Positions 26,234-35,394 of a stretch of DNA of 64,000 nt are shown here, piece after piece. Source of the stretch: Ruegeria arenilitoris (GTDB lineage Bacteria > Pseudomonadota > Alphaproteobacteria > Rhodobacterales > Rhodobacteraceae); assembly GCF_013035425.1 (NCBI RefSeq), contig NZ_WQHX01000008.1:62001-126000 (forward strand), read 5' to 3'. The first letter of the stretch is position 1, and the number at the start of each line of letters is the position of its first letter. The notes under the pieces are model-generated. The model was not told the DNA's origin. It saw only the letters and a program-made list of their open reading frames with translations, and searched no databases. The position numbers were made by a program, and so were the translations under genes.

Positions 26234-26770
26234 TCAGGCCTGCTGTTCAACCAGAGTTTTCAAATTCACTAGACCCCTTTCATAATCACCACCAACCCAG
26301 TTATCCATCATCAGCCCCATCCAACGCGACATAGGGTTCAATCCCAATTCAGATTCGAATCCCCAAGTTACTTGCGTTTGATTTCCCTCAGGTTTCAATT
26401 GAAACGAGGCCGAAGCAGTCCCCATCGGCCCAAAATTCAAAGCCGTCTTAACGGATTGATCTGGGATGCTCTCGATGATCTCCTGCGATCCACTGCCAAC
26501 TTGCGGATGGTCAGAGCTCCATAACAAAGTATTGCCCACCCCAGCCTCGGGACCGCTGTATGACAACTCGGTCTGCGGGTCGCGGGACAACCATGGCGAC
26601 CATTTTTCGGTCTGTTGCATGGAATTTACATAAGGAAAGATTGCACTGGCGGGAGCGTTGATAGTGATACTGCGGGAAACTTCCGCCTTACTCGGCAACA
26701 AATAAGAGACGCCAACAAGAGCCAAAATGAGGACAAGCAAAGTTAAGAGAATACGTTTTATGAATCGCAT
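26234..26770 (-). CDS. SRPBCC family protein with N-terminal membrane anchor
   Basis: 178 residues with AAGGAG before ATG 26770. One hydrophobic segment (about residues 7-25) acts as signal anchor, followed by a START/SRPBCC-type ligand-binding domain: ITINAPASAIFPYVNSMQQ, WSPWLSRDPQTELSYSG and the QVTWGFESEL strand. Such polyketide-cyclase-like proteins bind hydrophobic ligands. Here the domain would lie in the periplasm. Ligand unknown. Confidence 0.8.
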   Translation of the reverse strand: MRFIKRILLTLLVLILALVGVSYLLPSKAEVSRSITINAPASAIFPYVNSMQQTEKWSPWLSRDPQTELSYSGPEAGVGNTLLWSSDHPQVGSGSQEIIESIPDQSVKTALNFGPMGTASASFQLKPEGNQTQVTWGFESELGLNPMSRWMGLMMDNWVGGDYERGLVNLKTLVEQQA

Positions 26771-27118
26771 GTCACGCTCCTTAATAGAAATTGGTTGGGG
26801 ACGTTATACAGACAACTCGCGATATCAGACATCAGATACGCACCGCTCAATACAAGATTTCCAACTATTGCATGAAGGAGAAATATGGCTCTAACCCAAC
26901 ACAAATGGGCAGAAATAACCTTGGCGACCCTGGTAGAAATTCAAGCGTTTCCAGCAAAGGCTGTGCGCAATCCACCTTTGAACTCTCCCAGGTAAAGAAA
27001 GCAGCTCGTCCAAATTCTCAAAAAATTCGAAACATAATCTTCCTGCAGTGCAACGATTTAGCAAGGATTGGACGCAATTTTTGACCGGCGCCGTGGGGGC
27101 GCAACAATTGGGGTGAAT
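26771..27118. other. Intergenic region without a supported gene
   Basis: About 350 bp between the divergent SRPBCC gene and the gene at 27119. It is somewhat A/T-rich on its left side and has only short frames lacking ribosome-binding sites. It should contain the two divergent promoters, but I cannot point to convincing -35/-10 pairs. Confidence 0.4.
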
Positions 27119-27502
27119 GTGGTGAACAATATTATCACACTAGAACAAAAGGAATCCGTGCGCCTGGATCCGGACCGCTTGAACGTTCTGTACCGGCAAT
27201 TGGGTGATGCGAATGCTACAGACGTGCTGAGTCGCACGATCGAGGAACTGGCCTTACGCATTTCCAATTGCGAACAACACTGGCGTCAGCGGAACTGGGC
27301 CAATCTGCGCAAATGCGTTCGGTCGCTTGTCGGTATTTCGGATCAGGTTGGGATGACAGCACTTGCCCGCGTGGCAGAAGACGTGTCCCACACAATAGAT
27401 GCTGGTGACGCCGTCGCTACGGGAGCGACACTGAGACGATTGATTAGGGTAGGTGAACGCTCCTTGACTGCCGTTTGGGACCAAAAGGACCTGACAGTCT
27501 GA
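27119..27502 (+). CDS. Conserved hypothetical protein, Hpt-like helical bundle
   Basis: The frame is open from 27068 (TTG), but GTG 27119 after GGGGTGAA gives the more natural N-terminus VNNIITLEQKE; 127 residues. It is almost entirely helical, with RLNVLYRQLGD, ELALRISNCEQHW, and RSLVGISDQVGMTALARVAEDV. The layout recalls histidine-phosphotransfer bundles, but no clear phosphorylatable His sits in a consensus. It precedes the aminopeptidase gene by 65 bp. Confidence 0.6.
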   Translation: MVNNIITLEQKESVRLDPDRLNVLYRQLGDANATDVLSRTIEELALRISNCEQHWRQRNWANLRKCVRSLVGISDQVGMTALARVAEDVSHTIDAGDAVATGATLRRLIRVGERSLTAVWDQKDLTV

Positions 27503-27567
27503 CCGGGGGTTGCAGGCAGGACTTTGGCGGATAATCTTGGCGCGAACACAACAGCCCCGAGAAGCCT

Positions 27568-28950
27568 ATGCCTTTGTCCTTTGCAGCACCCGACGAGTCC
27601 ACCATTGCTCTTGAAGTCGTGGCACAACCTGATCTTGAAGCATGGTTGCAGGAACAGCCAACTCAGGTTGCCGCATGGGTCACGGCAAACGGATTCACCG
27701 GTGCTTTAGGGCAAGTCATTTTGTTGCCGGAGCCGGACGGTTCACCGGCCAAAGCCGTTGCAGGATTCGGTAGCGCAGAAAAACGTGCACGTAAACGATT
27801 TCCGTTGGCTGCCGCAGCTGAAGCTTTGCCAAAAGGCTCGTACCGAATCTCATCAGAGCTGCCGGATGCCATTCTGGAAAACGAATGTTTGGGCTGGCTG
27901 ATGACAGCCTACAGCTTTGACAAGTACGCTGACCAATCGTCAAGCAAAGCAAGGCTGACTGCACCCGAAGGCGTGGATGTTACTCGGATTGAAACATTGG
28001 CCAATTCCGAGGCTTTGACCCGCGATCTGGTCAACACACCTGCATCCGACATGGGCCCCGAACAGCTGCAGTCTGCGGCCGAGGCATTGGCGCAAGAATT
28101 TGACTCCTCGTGCAAAGTGGTCCTCGGAGAAGCCCTGTTAAGGGACAACTTTCCAATGATTCACGCCGTTGGCCGTGCCGCAGAACAAGCTCCGCGATTG
28201 ATTGAGGTGAACTGGGGACACAAAGGGCCCAAACTGACTTTGGTTGGCAAAGGCGTCTGTTTTGATACCGGTGGACTGGACTTAAAACCAGCCTCTGCCA
28301 TGGGGTTAATGAAAAAAGATATGGGTGGGGCCGCAAACGTGTTGGGCTTGGCGCGCATGATCATGGCTTTGGAACTGCCCCTACAACTACGCGTTCTGAT
28401 TCCTGCGGTTGAGAATGCTGTGGCCGGCAACGCCTTCAGACCCGGGGATATTCTGACGGCAAGAAACGGTTTGACAGTTGAGATTAACAATACTGACGCC
28501 GAAGGTCGGCTGGTGCTGGCCGACTCTCTTGCTTTTGCTGCTGAGGAACACCCTGACCTTGTTATCTCGATGGCCACTTTGACCGGGGCCGCTCGCGTTG
28601 CCGTCGGACCAGATATCGCCCCTTTCTATTCCAACGACGATAAAGTTGCGGAAATAGTGCAGCAGAAAGGACAAGCCACCGCTGATCCAGTCTGGAGACT
28701 TCCGCTTCACACTCCATATGAGGCCATGATCGAACCTGGGATCGCGGATTTGGATAATGCACCATCGGGCGGTTTTGCAGGTTCGATAACCGCAGCTTTG
28801 TTCCTTCGTCGATTTGTCGACGAATGCCGTTACCTTCATTTTGACATCTATTCCTGGCAACGCACGAAGGAACCGGGTCGCAGCAAAGGCGGATTGGGGC
28901 AGGGGCCTCGCGCAATACTCGCCGCGCTGCCGGAGGTTTTGGGTTTATGA
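27568..28950 (+). CDS. Leucyl aminopeptidase family (M17) metallopeptidase
   Basis: 460 residues from ATG 27568. The two-metal M17 active site is intact: VGKGVCFDTGGLDLKP around residues 225-240 with KKDMGGAA, and NTDAEGRLVLAD around residue 310. The family removes N-terminal residues from peptides in the cytoplasm. The last codons overlap the start of the NlpC/P60 gene (ATGA), so the two peptidases are translationally coupled, hinting at joint turnover of peptides, possibly from cell-wall fragments. Confidence 0.92.
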   Translation: MPLSFAAPDESTIALEVVAQPDLEAWLQEQPTQVAAWVTANGFTGALGQVILLPEPDGSPAKAVAGFGSAEKRARKRFPLAAAAEALPKGSYRISSELPDAILENECLGWLMTAYSFDKYADQSSSKARLTAPEGVDVTRIETLANSEALTRDLVNTPASDMGPEQLQSAAEALAQEFDSSCKVVLGEALLRDNFPMIHAVGRAAEQAPRLIEVNWGHKGPKLTLVGKGVCFDTGGLDLKPASAMGLMKKDMGGAANVLGLARMIMALELPLQLRVLIPAVENAVAGNAFRPGDILTARNGLTVEINNTDAEGRLVLADSLAFAAEEHPDLVISMATLTGAARVAVGPDIAPFYSNDDKVAEIVQQKGQATADPVWRLPLHTPYEAMIEPGIADLDNAPSGGFAGSITAALFLRRFVDECRYLHFDIYSWQRTKEPGRSKGGLGQGPRAILAALPEVLGL

Positions 28951-29684
28951 GCCAACGACGCGTAGTAAACCCTGTAGTTGATCTTCTTCGGGAGCCCAAG
29001 GGTCAGCGGGACCGGCAACTGTTATTTGGCGACACCGTCACAGTGTCCGAAGTCGCTGACGAGTGGAGTTTGGTGATCTCGGACAAGGATGGCTACCGCG
29101 GGTGGGTTGCCTCTGGTCAACTGGGAGAACTTAGCCCCGAGACACATTGGATACTTGCTCCGGCAACTCATGTGTATACCCAACCAGACATGAAAAGCGC
29201 CGATATTCTGTCGTTGAGTCATGGTAGCAGGATAAGAGCATTGTCTGAACAACATGGCTTTCTGGAAACCGAGTTGGGGTATGTACCCCAGGTGCATGCC
29301 ATTCCAACTTTTTCCCGTTTGACCGATCCTGTCGCAGTGTCTGAGCAGTTTCTTGGCACACCTTATCTTTGGGGCGGCAACAGCCGGTTCGGTCTGGATT
29401 GCTCAGGTCTGGTACAAGCCGGGCTACTGGCTTGCGGAACAGCTTGCCCCGGCGATAGCAGCGATCAAGAACGTCAGCTGGGCAAAACCTTGCCTGGGGG
29501 CACACTGGCCGAACGCGGCGACTTGTTGTTCTGGAAAGGTCACGTTGCCTGGGTCGCGGGCGAGAATTTGCTGCTACACGCAAACGCCTACCACATGGCT
29601 GTGGCATATGAGCCGATGGACAAAGCGATCTATCGTATCGAGAAACAGGGAGACGGAGCCATTACGTCGCACATTAGGCTTTAA
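28947..29684 (+). CDS. NlpC/P60 (C40) peptidase with bacterial SH3 region
   Basis: 245 residues, start ATG overlapping the aminopeptidase stop. Two SH3-like segments occupy about residues 1-125 (VSEVADEWSLVISDKDGYRG), then the NlpC/P60 domain: YLWGGNSRFGLDCSGLVQ with Cys152, KGHVAWV with His199 and LLLHANAYH with His211, the expected Cys-His-His set. No signal peptide is visible, so like related roseobacter genes it would act in the cytoplasm, probably on recycled gamma-D-Glu-diaminoacid cell-wall peptides (inference). Its stop overlaps the convergent DUF2794 stop. Confidence 0.9.
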   Translation: MSQRRVVNPVVDLLREPKGQRDRQLLFGDTVTVSEVADEWSLVISDKDGYRGWVASGQLGELSPETHWILAPATHVYTQPDMKSADILSLSHGSRIRALSEQHGFLETELGYVPQVHAIPTFSRLTDPVAVSEQFLGTPYLWGGNSRFGLDCSGLVQAGLLACGTACPGDSSDQERQLGKTLPGGTLAERGDLLFWKGHVAWVAGENLLLHANAYHMAVAYEPMDKAIYRIEKQGDGAITSHIRL

Positions 29685-30031
29685 TCAGGGTCTACAGCCC
29701 GGATTAGTTTTCGCTCCAGAACCCTAAGAACTGTTCGCAGATCTTGCCCTCGTTTCAGGATACGACCATCCATTCCGACCACGGAATACATCCCTTGACG
29801 CAAACGCAATCCCGGGTGCTTTTCCACACGGTAGATCGGGTGTTCTGCAGTTCTTCGGAATATGGAGAATATCGCCACATCGCGCAGGTTGGATATTCCA
29901 TAGTCGCGCCATTCCCCGGCGGCGACCATCCGGCCATATACGGACAGAATCTGAGACATCTCACGCCGGTCAAAGGAAACCGGCATCTGCGCCGGACGTG
30001 AGGGAAACCGGCTGGGAGGCTGCATGTTCAT
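29681..30031 (-). CDS. DUF2794 protein
   Basis: 116 residues from ATG 30031 with GAGG nine bases upstream. The sequence (PVSFDRREMSQILSVYGRMV, RDYGISNLRDVAIFSIFRR, YRVEKHPGLRLRQGMYSVV) matches the alphaproteobacterial DUF2794 family, small soluble basic proteins of unknown function. It is tail-to-tail with the NlpC/P60 gene, sharing four bases at the stops. Confidence 0.88.
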   Translation of the reverse strand: MNMQPPSRFPSRPAQMPVSFDRREMSQILSVYGRMVAAGEWRDYGISNLRDVAIFSIFRRTAEHPIYRVEKHPGLRLRQGMYSVVGMDGRILKRGQDLRTVLRVLERKLIRAVDPD

Positions 30032-30105
30032 GATCCAAGCCTCGCCGGAAATCCAAATTGAATCAAGCCTACCGCTCTTAGATTGCGCATTTTCATTTCC
30101 ACCTG

Positions 30106-31770
30106 TTACCGTCGGCCAACCTGACGACAGATCAGAATTACTGGTAACAACCCTACTGCCAATATGACCAGTGAAGGAACCGCTGCGCCCTCCAACCGTT
30201 CGTCCGAAGCCAGCCGATAGGCCTGAACCGCAAGTGTGTCAAAGTTGAACGGTCGCATGATCAGTGTCGCTGGCAGTTCTTTCATTACATCAACGAAAAC
30301 AATCAATAACGCAGTCAGCAGCGATGGTGTCAGAATTGGCAGATGAACCCGGCGCAATGTGCCCAGAGGCGTTTGCCCCAAAGACCGAGCCGCCGCATCC
30401 ATGTTGCTGTGAACAGTGCTTAACCCGCCTTCATACGCGCTGAGGGCCGCAGCGAGAAATCGAACCATGTATGCCGCTATCAACAGCCAAATTGATCCTG
30501 TGACCAACAATCCTGTCGATATTCCGAAATTTTGGCGCATCCAAGCGTCCAAAGTATTGTCGAACATGGCAAAAGGCACCATCAGCCCTACGGCGATAAC
30601 GCCTCCGGGCACTGCGTAGCCCAATCTGGCCAAATAAGCCGCCATATTCGACCCGCGCCCCGGTCTAAGGCGTTGAAAGAAACCAACGCCGATTGCGGCG
30701 CAAACCGTGACCAGCGCCGCTGTTCCCGCCAACAACAGCGAGTTACGGATAAAACCCAGATAGCGCCGGGAAAACAAATCCTGCTCGGAATCCATACCCA
30801 TTTGCACCAGAATGAAAACGGGCAACAAAAACCCCAACAACACTGGTATGCTGCACAACGTGAACGCGGCGACTGATTGCCAGCCATTCAGCTGTGCCGC
30901 ACCCATTCCCGCGTGACGCTTGCCGGTTTGATAGTATTTTGCCTTGCCACGTTGAGTCCGTTCGGCCACTGCCATTACCAAGGCAAAAACCAGGAGGCAT
31001 GACGCCAGTTGAGCCGCCGCTGCACGATCAGCCATCGAGAACCAGCTTGTGTAAATACCCGTCGCAAAGGTCTGAACGCCAAAATACGCAACAGTGCCGA
31101 AATCTGCGATTGTCTCCATCACCGCCAAAAGCACACCGCCTGCTATAGCTGGACGCGCCATGGGCAATGATACACGCCAAAAAGCCGCCCATGCGCTGTT
31201 TCCCAGTGCTCTCGCGGCTAAAAATGCGGTAGCGCTTTGTTGAAGAAAAGCCGCCCGAGCCAAAAGGTAGACATAAGGATACAACACAAGGATCAGCATT
31301 ACTGCTGCACCTTCAGTGGATCGAATTTCAGGAAACCGGTAATCGCGGGGACCCCAGTCCATTACTTGCCGCAAGGTGGACTGTACAATGCCGGGATGAT
31401 CCAGAATAAACGTGTAGGCGTAGGCTAATACGTAAGCTGGAAATGCAAGCGGAAGGACCAGCGCTATTTCCAAAAATCTAACCCCCGGAAAACGCGTCAT
31501 GGTCACCAACCAGGCAGCACCAACCCCAACGGAAAACGTGCCTGCCGACACCAATAATACCAAAATCGCAGTGGTCAGGACGTATTCCGGCAGAACTGTT
31601 GACAGCAAATGTGCGATTGTATCCGTGCCGCCAGTGACCGCCGCCACGACAACAGCCAACATTGGTAAAAGACAGGCTGCCGCCACGATGTAAGCAATGC
31701 ACCCGACAAATCGTGTGCCCAGCGCTCCGCGATTGCGGGTTCCGTGTTCTGCAAGTTCGATTTTTGCCAT
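30106..31770 (-). CDS. ABC transporter permease of the Fe(III)/thiamine class (FbpB/SfuB-like), fused double permease
   Basis: 554 residues with about twelve membrane segments in two homologous halves. Each half has an EAA-type loop: RALGNSAWAAFWRVSLPMAR near residue 195 and RSLGQTPLGTLRRVHLPIL near residue 470. This double-length form is typical of iron(III) importers such as FbpB/SfuB. Neither a binding protein nor an ATPase gene adjoins it, so its partners must be elsewhere. Substrate is inferred from family; other anions or thiamine are possible. Confidence 0.87.
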   Translation of the reverse strand: MAKIELAEHGTRNRGALGTRFVGCIAYIVAAACLLPMLAVVVAAVTGGTDTIAHLLSTVLPEYVLTTAILVLLVSAGTFSVGVGAAWLVTMTRFPGVRFLEIALVLPLAFPAYVLAYAYTFILDHPGIVQSTLRQVMDWGPRDYRFPEIRSTEGAAVMLILVLYPYVYLLARAAFLQQSATAFLAARALGNSAWAAFWRVSLPMARPAIAGGVLLAVMETIADFGTVAYFGVQTFATGIYTSWFSMADRAAAAQLASCLLVFALVMAVAERTQRGKAKYYQTGKRHAGMGAAQLNGWQSVAAFTLCSIPVLLGFLLPVFILVQMGMDSEQDLFSRRYLGFIRNSLLLAGTAALVTVCAAIGVGFFQRLRPGRGSNMAAYLARLGYAVPGGVIAVGLMVPFAMFDNTLDAWMRQNFGISTGLLVTGSIWLLIAAYMVRFLAAALSAYEGGLSTVHSNMDAAARSLGQTPLGTLRRVHLPILTPSLLTALLIVFVDVMKELPATLIMRPFNFDTLAVQAYRLASDERLEGAAVPSLVILAVGLLPVILICRQVGRR

Positions 31771-31881
31771 TTACCAGGCTTTTGATCGACAATCCCAACG
31801 ATTTGTCTTTAATCGACTAAAACGCTCGGAAACACCAGTAGGCGCGTCAAAGTTTCTTTGACGCTTTTGTTGTTCACCCAG

Positions 31882-33102
31882 TTATTCGTAGACCCGCTGA
31901 TCTTCGATTACCAACCCATCCTTAGGCAGCGAGCCTGGCGCGACAACTTCTATGGCTCCCTTAAGTTTGAGTACCTCAACAACGGTTTTTGCGTAGGCCG
32001 AGTCGTCGCCACCGGGGCTTTCGATCTGCACGGTCAAAGTATCCATCTCTCCGTGACGAGCCGCGATGACGCGCGCCTTGACGATTTCCGAATGTTTATC
32101 GACCAATGCGGCCACCTGTTCGGGGCGCACAAACATACCCTTAATCTTTGTGGTTTGGTCTGCGCGGCCCATCCAACCCTTAATACGCATGTTGGTTCGC
32201 CCACACGGTGACACGCCTGGCAATACTGCAGACAAATCTCCTGTCGCAAAACGTATGAGTGGATAATCAGGGTTCAACGAGGTGACGACCACTTCGCCCA
32301 CATCCCCATGCTCCACCGGAGTTCCCGTTCCCGGGGTCACGATCTCGACGATCACATGTTCATCAATGATCATCCCCTCCATCGCGGGACTTTCATACGC
32401 GATGTTGCCAAGATCCGCAGTTGCATAACATTGAAGACAGGCGATCCCGCGATCCGCATATTCCTGCCGCAAAGAAGGGAACAGAGCCCCGCCTCCAACA
32501 ACGGCTTTCTTGAAATTTAGCAAAACGCCCATTTCTTCGGCCTTGTCCAAGATTACTTTAAGATAATCCGGAGTGCCGGCATAAGCTGTGCATCCCACAT
32601 CACGTGCCGCAGTGACCTGCAATTCGGTCTGCCCTGTTCCGGCCGGAAGCACTGCAGCACCTACCGCACGGGCACCGTTTTCAAAAATCATTCCTGCGGG
32701 GGTCAAGTGATAGCCAAAACAATTTTGAACAATATCTTCGGGCCCGATTCCGGCAGCATGAACAAACCGCCCCATGCGCCACCAATCGTGATCCGTACTT
32801 CCGGGTTCATAGATCGGCCCCGGCGACTGAAAGATGTGATGGAATCGTGCCGCCGGCTTTAACGTTAATCCGCCAAATGGTGGATGATCCGCCTGAGCGC
32901 GTACTAAGTCAGACTTTCTAAGAACGGGAATATTCACCAAATAATCCATCGAAGAAATGGATTCCGGTTCCACATCTGCCAGATACGCAGCATACCCTGA
33001 CGCAGTTTTGGCCTTTTCAATCTGAGCACGCAATGCTCGCGTTTGTTCGGCAGCACGCTGATCTGCCGAGCGGGTTTCGAGGGCATCATAAAACTTCGTC
33101 AT
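31882..33102 (-). CDS. PaaK-family phenylacetate-CoA ligase-like enzyme
   Basis: Start ATG 33102 (GGAGG eight bases upstream) rather than the GTG one codon earlier; 406 residues. The adenylating motif is the PaaK variant FQSPGPIYEPG around residues 90-100, followed by CFGYHLTPAG, and the hinge region FATGDLSAVLPG and C-terminal MKGRADQT-like block GWMGRADQTTKIKGMF. The family activates phenylacetate or related aromatic acids to CoA esters. It starts 19 bp after livF and is the last gene of the transport operon, so it likely activates the imported acid. Confidence 0.88.
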   Translation of the reverse strand: MTKFYDALETRSADQRAAEQTRALRAQIEKAKTASGYAAYLADVEPESISSMDYLVNIPVLRKSDLVRAQADHPPFGGLTLKPAARFHHIFQSPGPIYEPGSTDHDWWRMGRFVHAAGIGPEDIVQNCFGYHLTPAGMIFENGARAVGAAVLPAGTGQTELQVTAARDVGCTAYAGTPDYLKVILDKAEEMGVLLNFKKAVVGGGALFPSLRQEYADRGIACLQCYATADLGNIAYESPAMEGMIIDEHVIVEIVTPGTGTPVEHGDVGEVVVTSLNPDYPLIRFATGDLSAVLPGVSPCGRTNMRIKGWMGRADQTTKIKGMFVRPEQVAALVDKHSEIVKARVIAARHGEMDTLTVQIESPGGDDSAYAKTVVEVLKLKGAIEVVAPGSLPKDGLVIEDQRVYE

Positions 33103-33121
33103 CACCTACTCCTCCATCCGC

Positions 33122-33955
33122 TTACAACCACCTCTTGCGGCGGCGGTATGAGCGCACGTCACGAAAACTTTTGCGGCCTTCTTCGGACATGCCGAGATAG
33201 AATTCTTTTACGTCCGGGTTCTCACGCAGTTCAGCCGCAGGACCATCCATCACGACGCGGCCAGACTCCAGAATGTACCCATAGTGCGCAAACCGCAGGG
33301 CGACATTGGTATTTTGCTCGGCCAGTAGGAATGAAACGCCTTCTTGTTCGTTCAAATCCTTCACAATACCGAAAATCTCTTCGACCAACTGCGGCGCCAG
33401 TCCCATAGAAGGCTCGTCCAACAAAATCGTTTCCGGACGGGACATCAGCGCGCGTCCCATCGCGAGCATCTGTTGTTCGCCACCTGACGTATAACCAGCC
33501 TGAGAACGGCGGCGCTCCTGCAACCTGGGGAAATATTTGTAAACTAATTCAAGGTCTTGCTGAATAGCCGTATTGCCATCCTTCCGCGTGTAGGCCCCGG
33601 TTAGCAGATTTTCTTCGACGGTCAGGTGCTCGAAGCAGTGGCGACCCTCCATAACCTGAATAACGCCTTTCTCAACCAGATCAGCCGGGTCGCTTTCGTG
33701 AATGCTCTGGCCGCGATACTCGATTGTGCCCTTTGTAACTTCGCCTCGCTCTGAATGCAGCAAATTCGAAACCGCTTTTAGGGTTGTTGTCTTGCCAGCA
33801 CCGTTGCCACCCAACAAAGCAGTGATCCCACCCTTCGGCACAGTCAGGCTCACGCCCTTCAGCACAAGGATAACGTGATTGTAGATCACCTCGATGTTGT
33901 TGACCTCAAGCAGGGTTTCCGCCTGCACGTCATTGGTTTGTGCCGCATCCAGCAT
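33122..33955 (-). CDS. livF: Branched-chain-type ABC transporter ATP-binding protein, LivF
   Basis: ATG 33955 with GAGG eight bases upstream was chosen over GTG 33979, which lacks a site; 277 residues. Walker A LGGNGAGKTTT, signature YTSGGEQQMLAMGRAL, Walker B TILLDEPSMGLAP and switch His-equivalent region LLAEQNTNVAL are typical of LivF. The protein is longer than usual at its C-terminus, ending in an arginine-rich tail (YRRRKRW). It pairs with LivG (37751) in the importer. Confidence 0.9.
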   Translation of the reverse strand: MLDAAQTNDVQAETLLEVNNIEVIYNHVILVLKGVSLTVPKGGITALLGGNGAGKTTTLKAVSNLLHSERGEVTKGTIEYRGQSIHESDPADLVEKGVIQVMEGRHCFEHLTVEENLLTGAYTRKDGNTAIQQDLELVYKYFPRLQERRRSQAGYTSGGEQQMLAMGRALMSRPETILLDEPSMGLAPQLVEEIFGIVKDLNEQEGVSFLLAEQNTNVALRFAHYGYILESGRVVMDGPAAELRENPDVKEFYLGMSEEGRKSFRDVRSYRRRKRWL

Positions 33956-33998
33956 CAGCGTGTCCTCATGCCTGTCCACTAGTGGACGTGGGTGTTCA

Positions 33999-34020
33999 GG
34001 ACGGCAGCAATCTGCCGTCC
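33999..34020 (-). other. Intercistronic hairpin between the binding-protein gene and livF
   Basis: GGACGGCAG and CTGCCGTCC form a perfect 9-bp stem with a 4-base loop (33999-34020). No T run follows on the minus strand. A second perfect 14-bp palindrome, GTCCACTAGTGGAC, lies at 33974-33987 before the livF start. Such hairpins often stabilise the upstream binding-protein message or lower downstream expression. Confidence 0.6.
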
Positions 34021-34036
34021 CGGTTCGCTTTGCACT

Positions 34037-35320
34037 TTAGTTGCAGCGCGATGCGATGTTGTTTTCCGAGGCATAGGCGCCAGAGTCCGCATCAATCAGC
34101 GGGCCAATTACATCGCCGTCCGTTGCCTTGAATTCGGAAATCAGAGACCATGTTTTGTTGGCCGCATCCCATTGGGTCACACCCACCAGGGCGTCACCAC
34201 CATGGTTGTCACATGACACCGCAAAGGTCGGGCCAAAATTCGGCATGCCAAGTTCCGCCATCTTCGCTTCGGTCATTTCCAATGCTTCCATGCCATCGCG
34301 CATGTCGGCAGGGGTGATGTCTGCATTACCAGAAATCTCTTGCGCCTTTTTGGCGGCTTCGGCTGCCAACATCGCCGCATAGAGACCACGGTTATAGAGA
34401 ACGGTTCCGACTTGATCGCCAGCGCCAGCCGCTTTGCCCGCATCAACAACGTACTTTTTCAAGTCGTCATAAAGCGGATAGTCCGCACCAACGTTGTGGA
34501 ATGTAAGCGCCTTGTAGCCATTTGCTGCCTCACCTGCAGGCAGTACGTCGTTCTCAGAGCCTGACCACCAGATGCCAATGAAGTTCTCCATTGGGAACCG
34601 GATGTTGGCGGCTTCCTGTACGGCAACCTGGTTCATGACGCCCCAACCCCACATCAGGACATAATCGGGACGATCCCGACGAATCTGAAGCCACTGCGAC
34701 TTCTGTTCCTGACCTGGGTGGTCGACCGGCAATGCTACCAATTCAAAGCCATGCTTTTTCGATAGCTCCTCGAGGGTACGGATTGGTTCTTTTCCGTATG
34801 CCGAGTTGTGATAGACCAAAGCAATCTTCTTGCCATTCAGGTCGCCACCGTTTTCATCCAGCAGGTAATTGATCGCGCCCGAAGCACCATCCCAGTAGTT
34901 AGCCGGATAGTTAAAGGTATGGCTGAACACGTCACCGTTCTTTGCCGACGTTCTGCCGTACCCCATCGTGTGCATCGGAATTCCGTCTGCCATTGTTTTC
35001 GGGATCAACTGATAAGTAATCCCGGTCGACAACGGCTGGTACACAAGCGCGCCTTCGCCCTTGGTCGATTCATAGCATTCAACACCTTTCTCGGTGTTGT
35101 AGCCTGTTTCACATTCAATCACCTTGGCTGGAATACCGCCAATTCCGCCGTCACGTTCGTTCAACAGCGTGAAATAGTCAGCATAGCCATCGGCAAATGG
35201 AATGCCGCCCGCTGCGTACGGTCCGGTCCTATAGCTAAGCGATGGGAACACAAGATCGGCCATAGCCGGGCCCGCGGCCATCAGTGCGCCCAGCGCAAAG
35301 GTTGCCAGTTTCTTTTTCAT
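34037..35320 (-). CDS. ABC transporter substrate-binding protein, LivK/amide-binding class
   Basis: The frame extends to 35443, but ATG 35320 follows GGGAGGAAA and begins a typical signal peptide (KKKLATFALGALMAAGPAMA, mature start about residue 22); 427 residues. The type I periplasmic-binding fold of family 4 is supported by DLVFPSLSYRTGPYAAGG and the YVLMWGWGVMNQVAVQEA segment. Cysteines near residues 60 and 69 (IECETGYNTEKGVECYES) are candidates for a disulfide. Ligand is probably an organic acid, given the CoA ligases in the operon. Confidence 0.9.
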   Translation of the reverse strand: MKKKLATFALGALMAAGPAMADLVFPSLSYRTGPYAAGGIPFADGYADYFTLLNERDGGIGGIPAKVIECETGYNTEKGVECYESTKGEGALVYQPLSTGITYQLIPKTMADGIPMHTMGYGRTSAKNGDVFSHTFNYPANYWDGASGAINYLLDENGGDLNGKKIALVYHNSAYGKEPIRTLEELSKKHGFELVALPVDHPGQEQKSQWLQIRRDRPDYVLMWGWGVMNQVAVQEAANIRFPMENFIGIWWSGSENDVLPAGEAANGYKALTFHNVGADYPLYDDLKKYVVDAGKAAGAGDQVGTVLYNRGLYAAMLAAEAAKKAQEISGNADITPADMRDGMEALEMTEAKMAELGMPNFGPTFAVSCDNHGGDALVGVTQWDAANKTWSLISEFKATDGDVIGPLIDADSGAYASENNIASRCN

Positions 35321-35394
35321 CGGGTGTTTCCTCCCTTTTTTGATCCGATGTTGGTCCGGGCTTAATGCCCGTCTTTTCTTTGGGCCAGCCCCGC

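Noticed and set aside
26791..27084. 97-codon plus frame between the SRPBCC gene and 27119
   Set aside because: No ribosome-binding site, irregular composition and no family resemblance; treated as intergenic.
34037..35320. Calling the binding protein a true leucine-binding LivK
   Set aside because: Family fold only; the operon carries two acyl-CoA ligases, so an amino-acid ligand is not supported.
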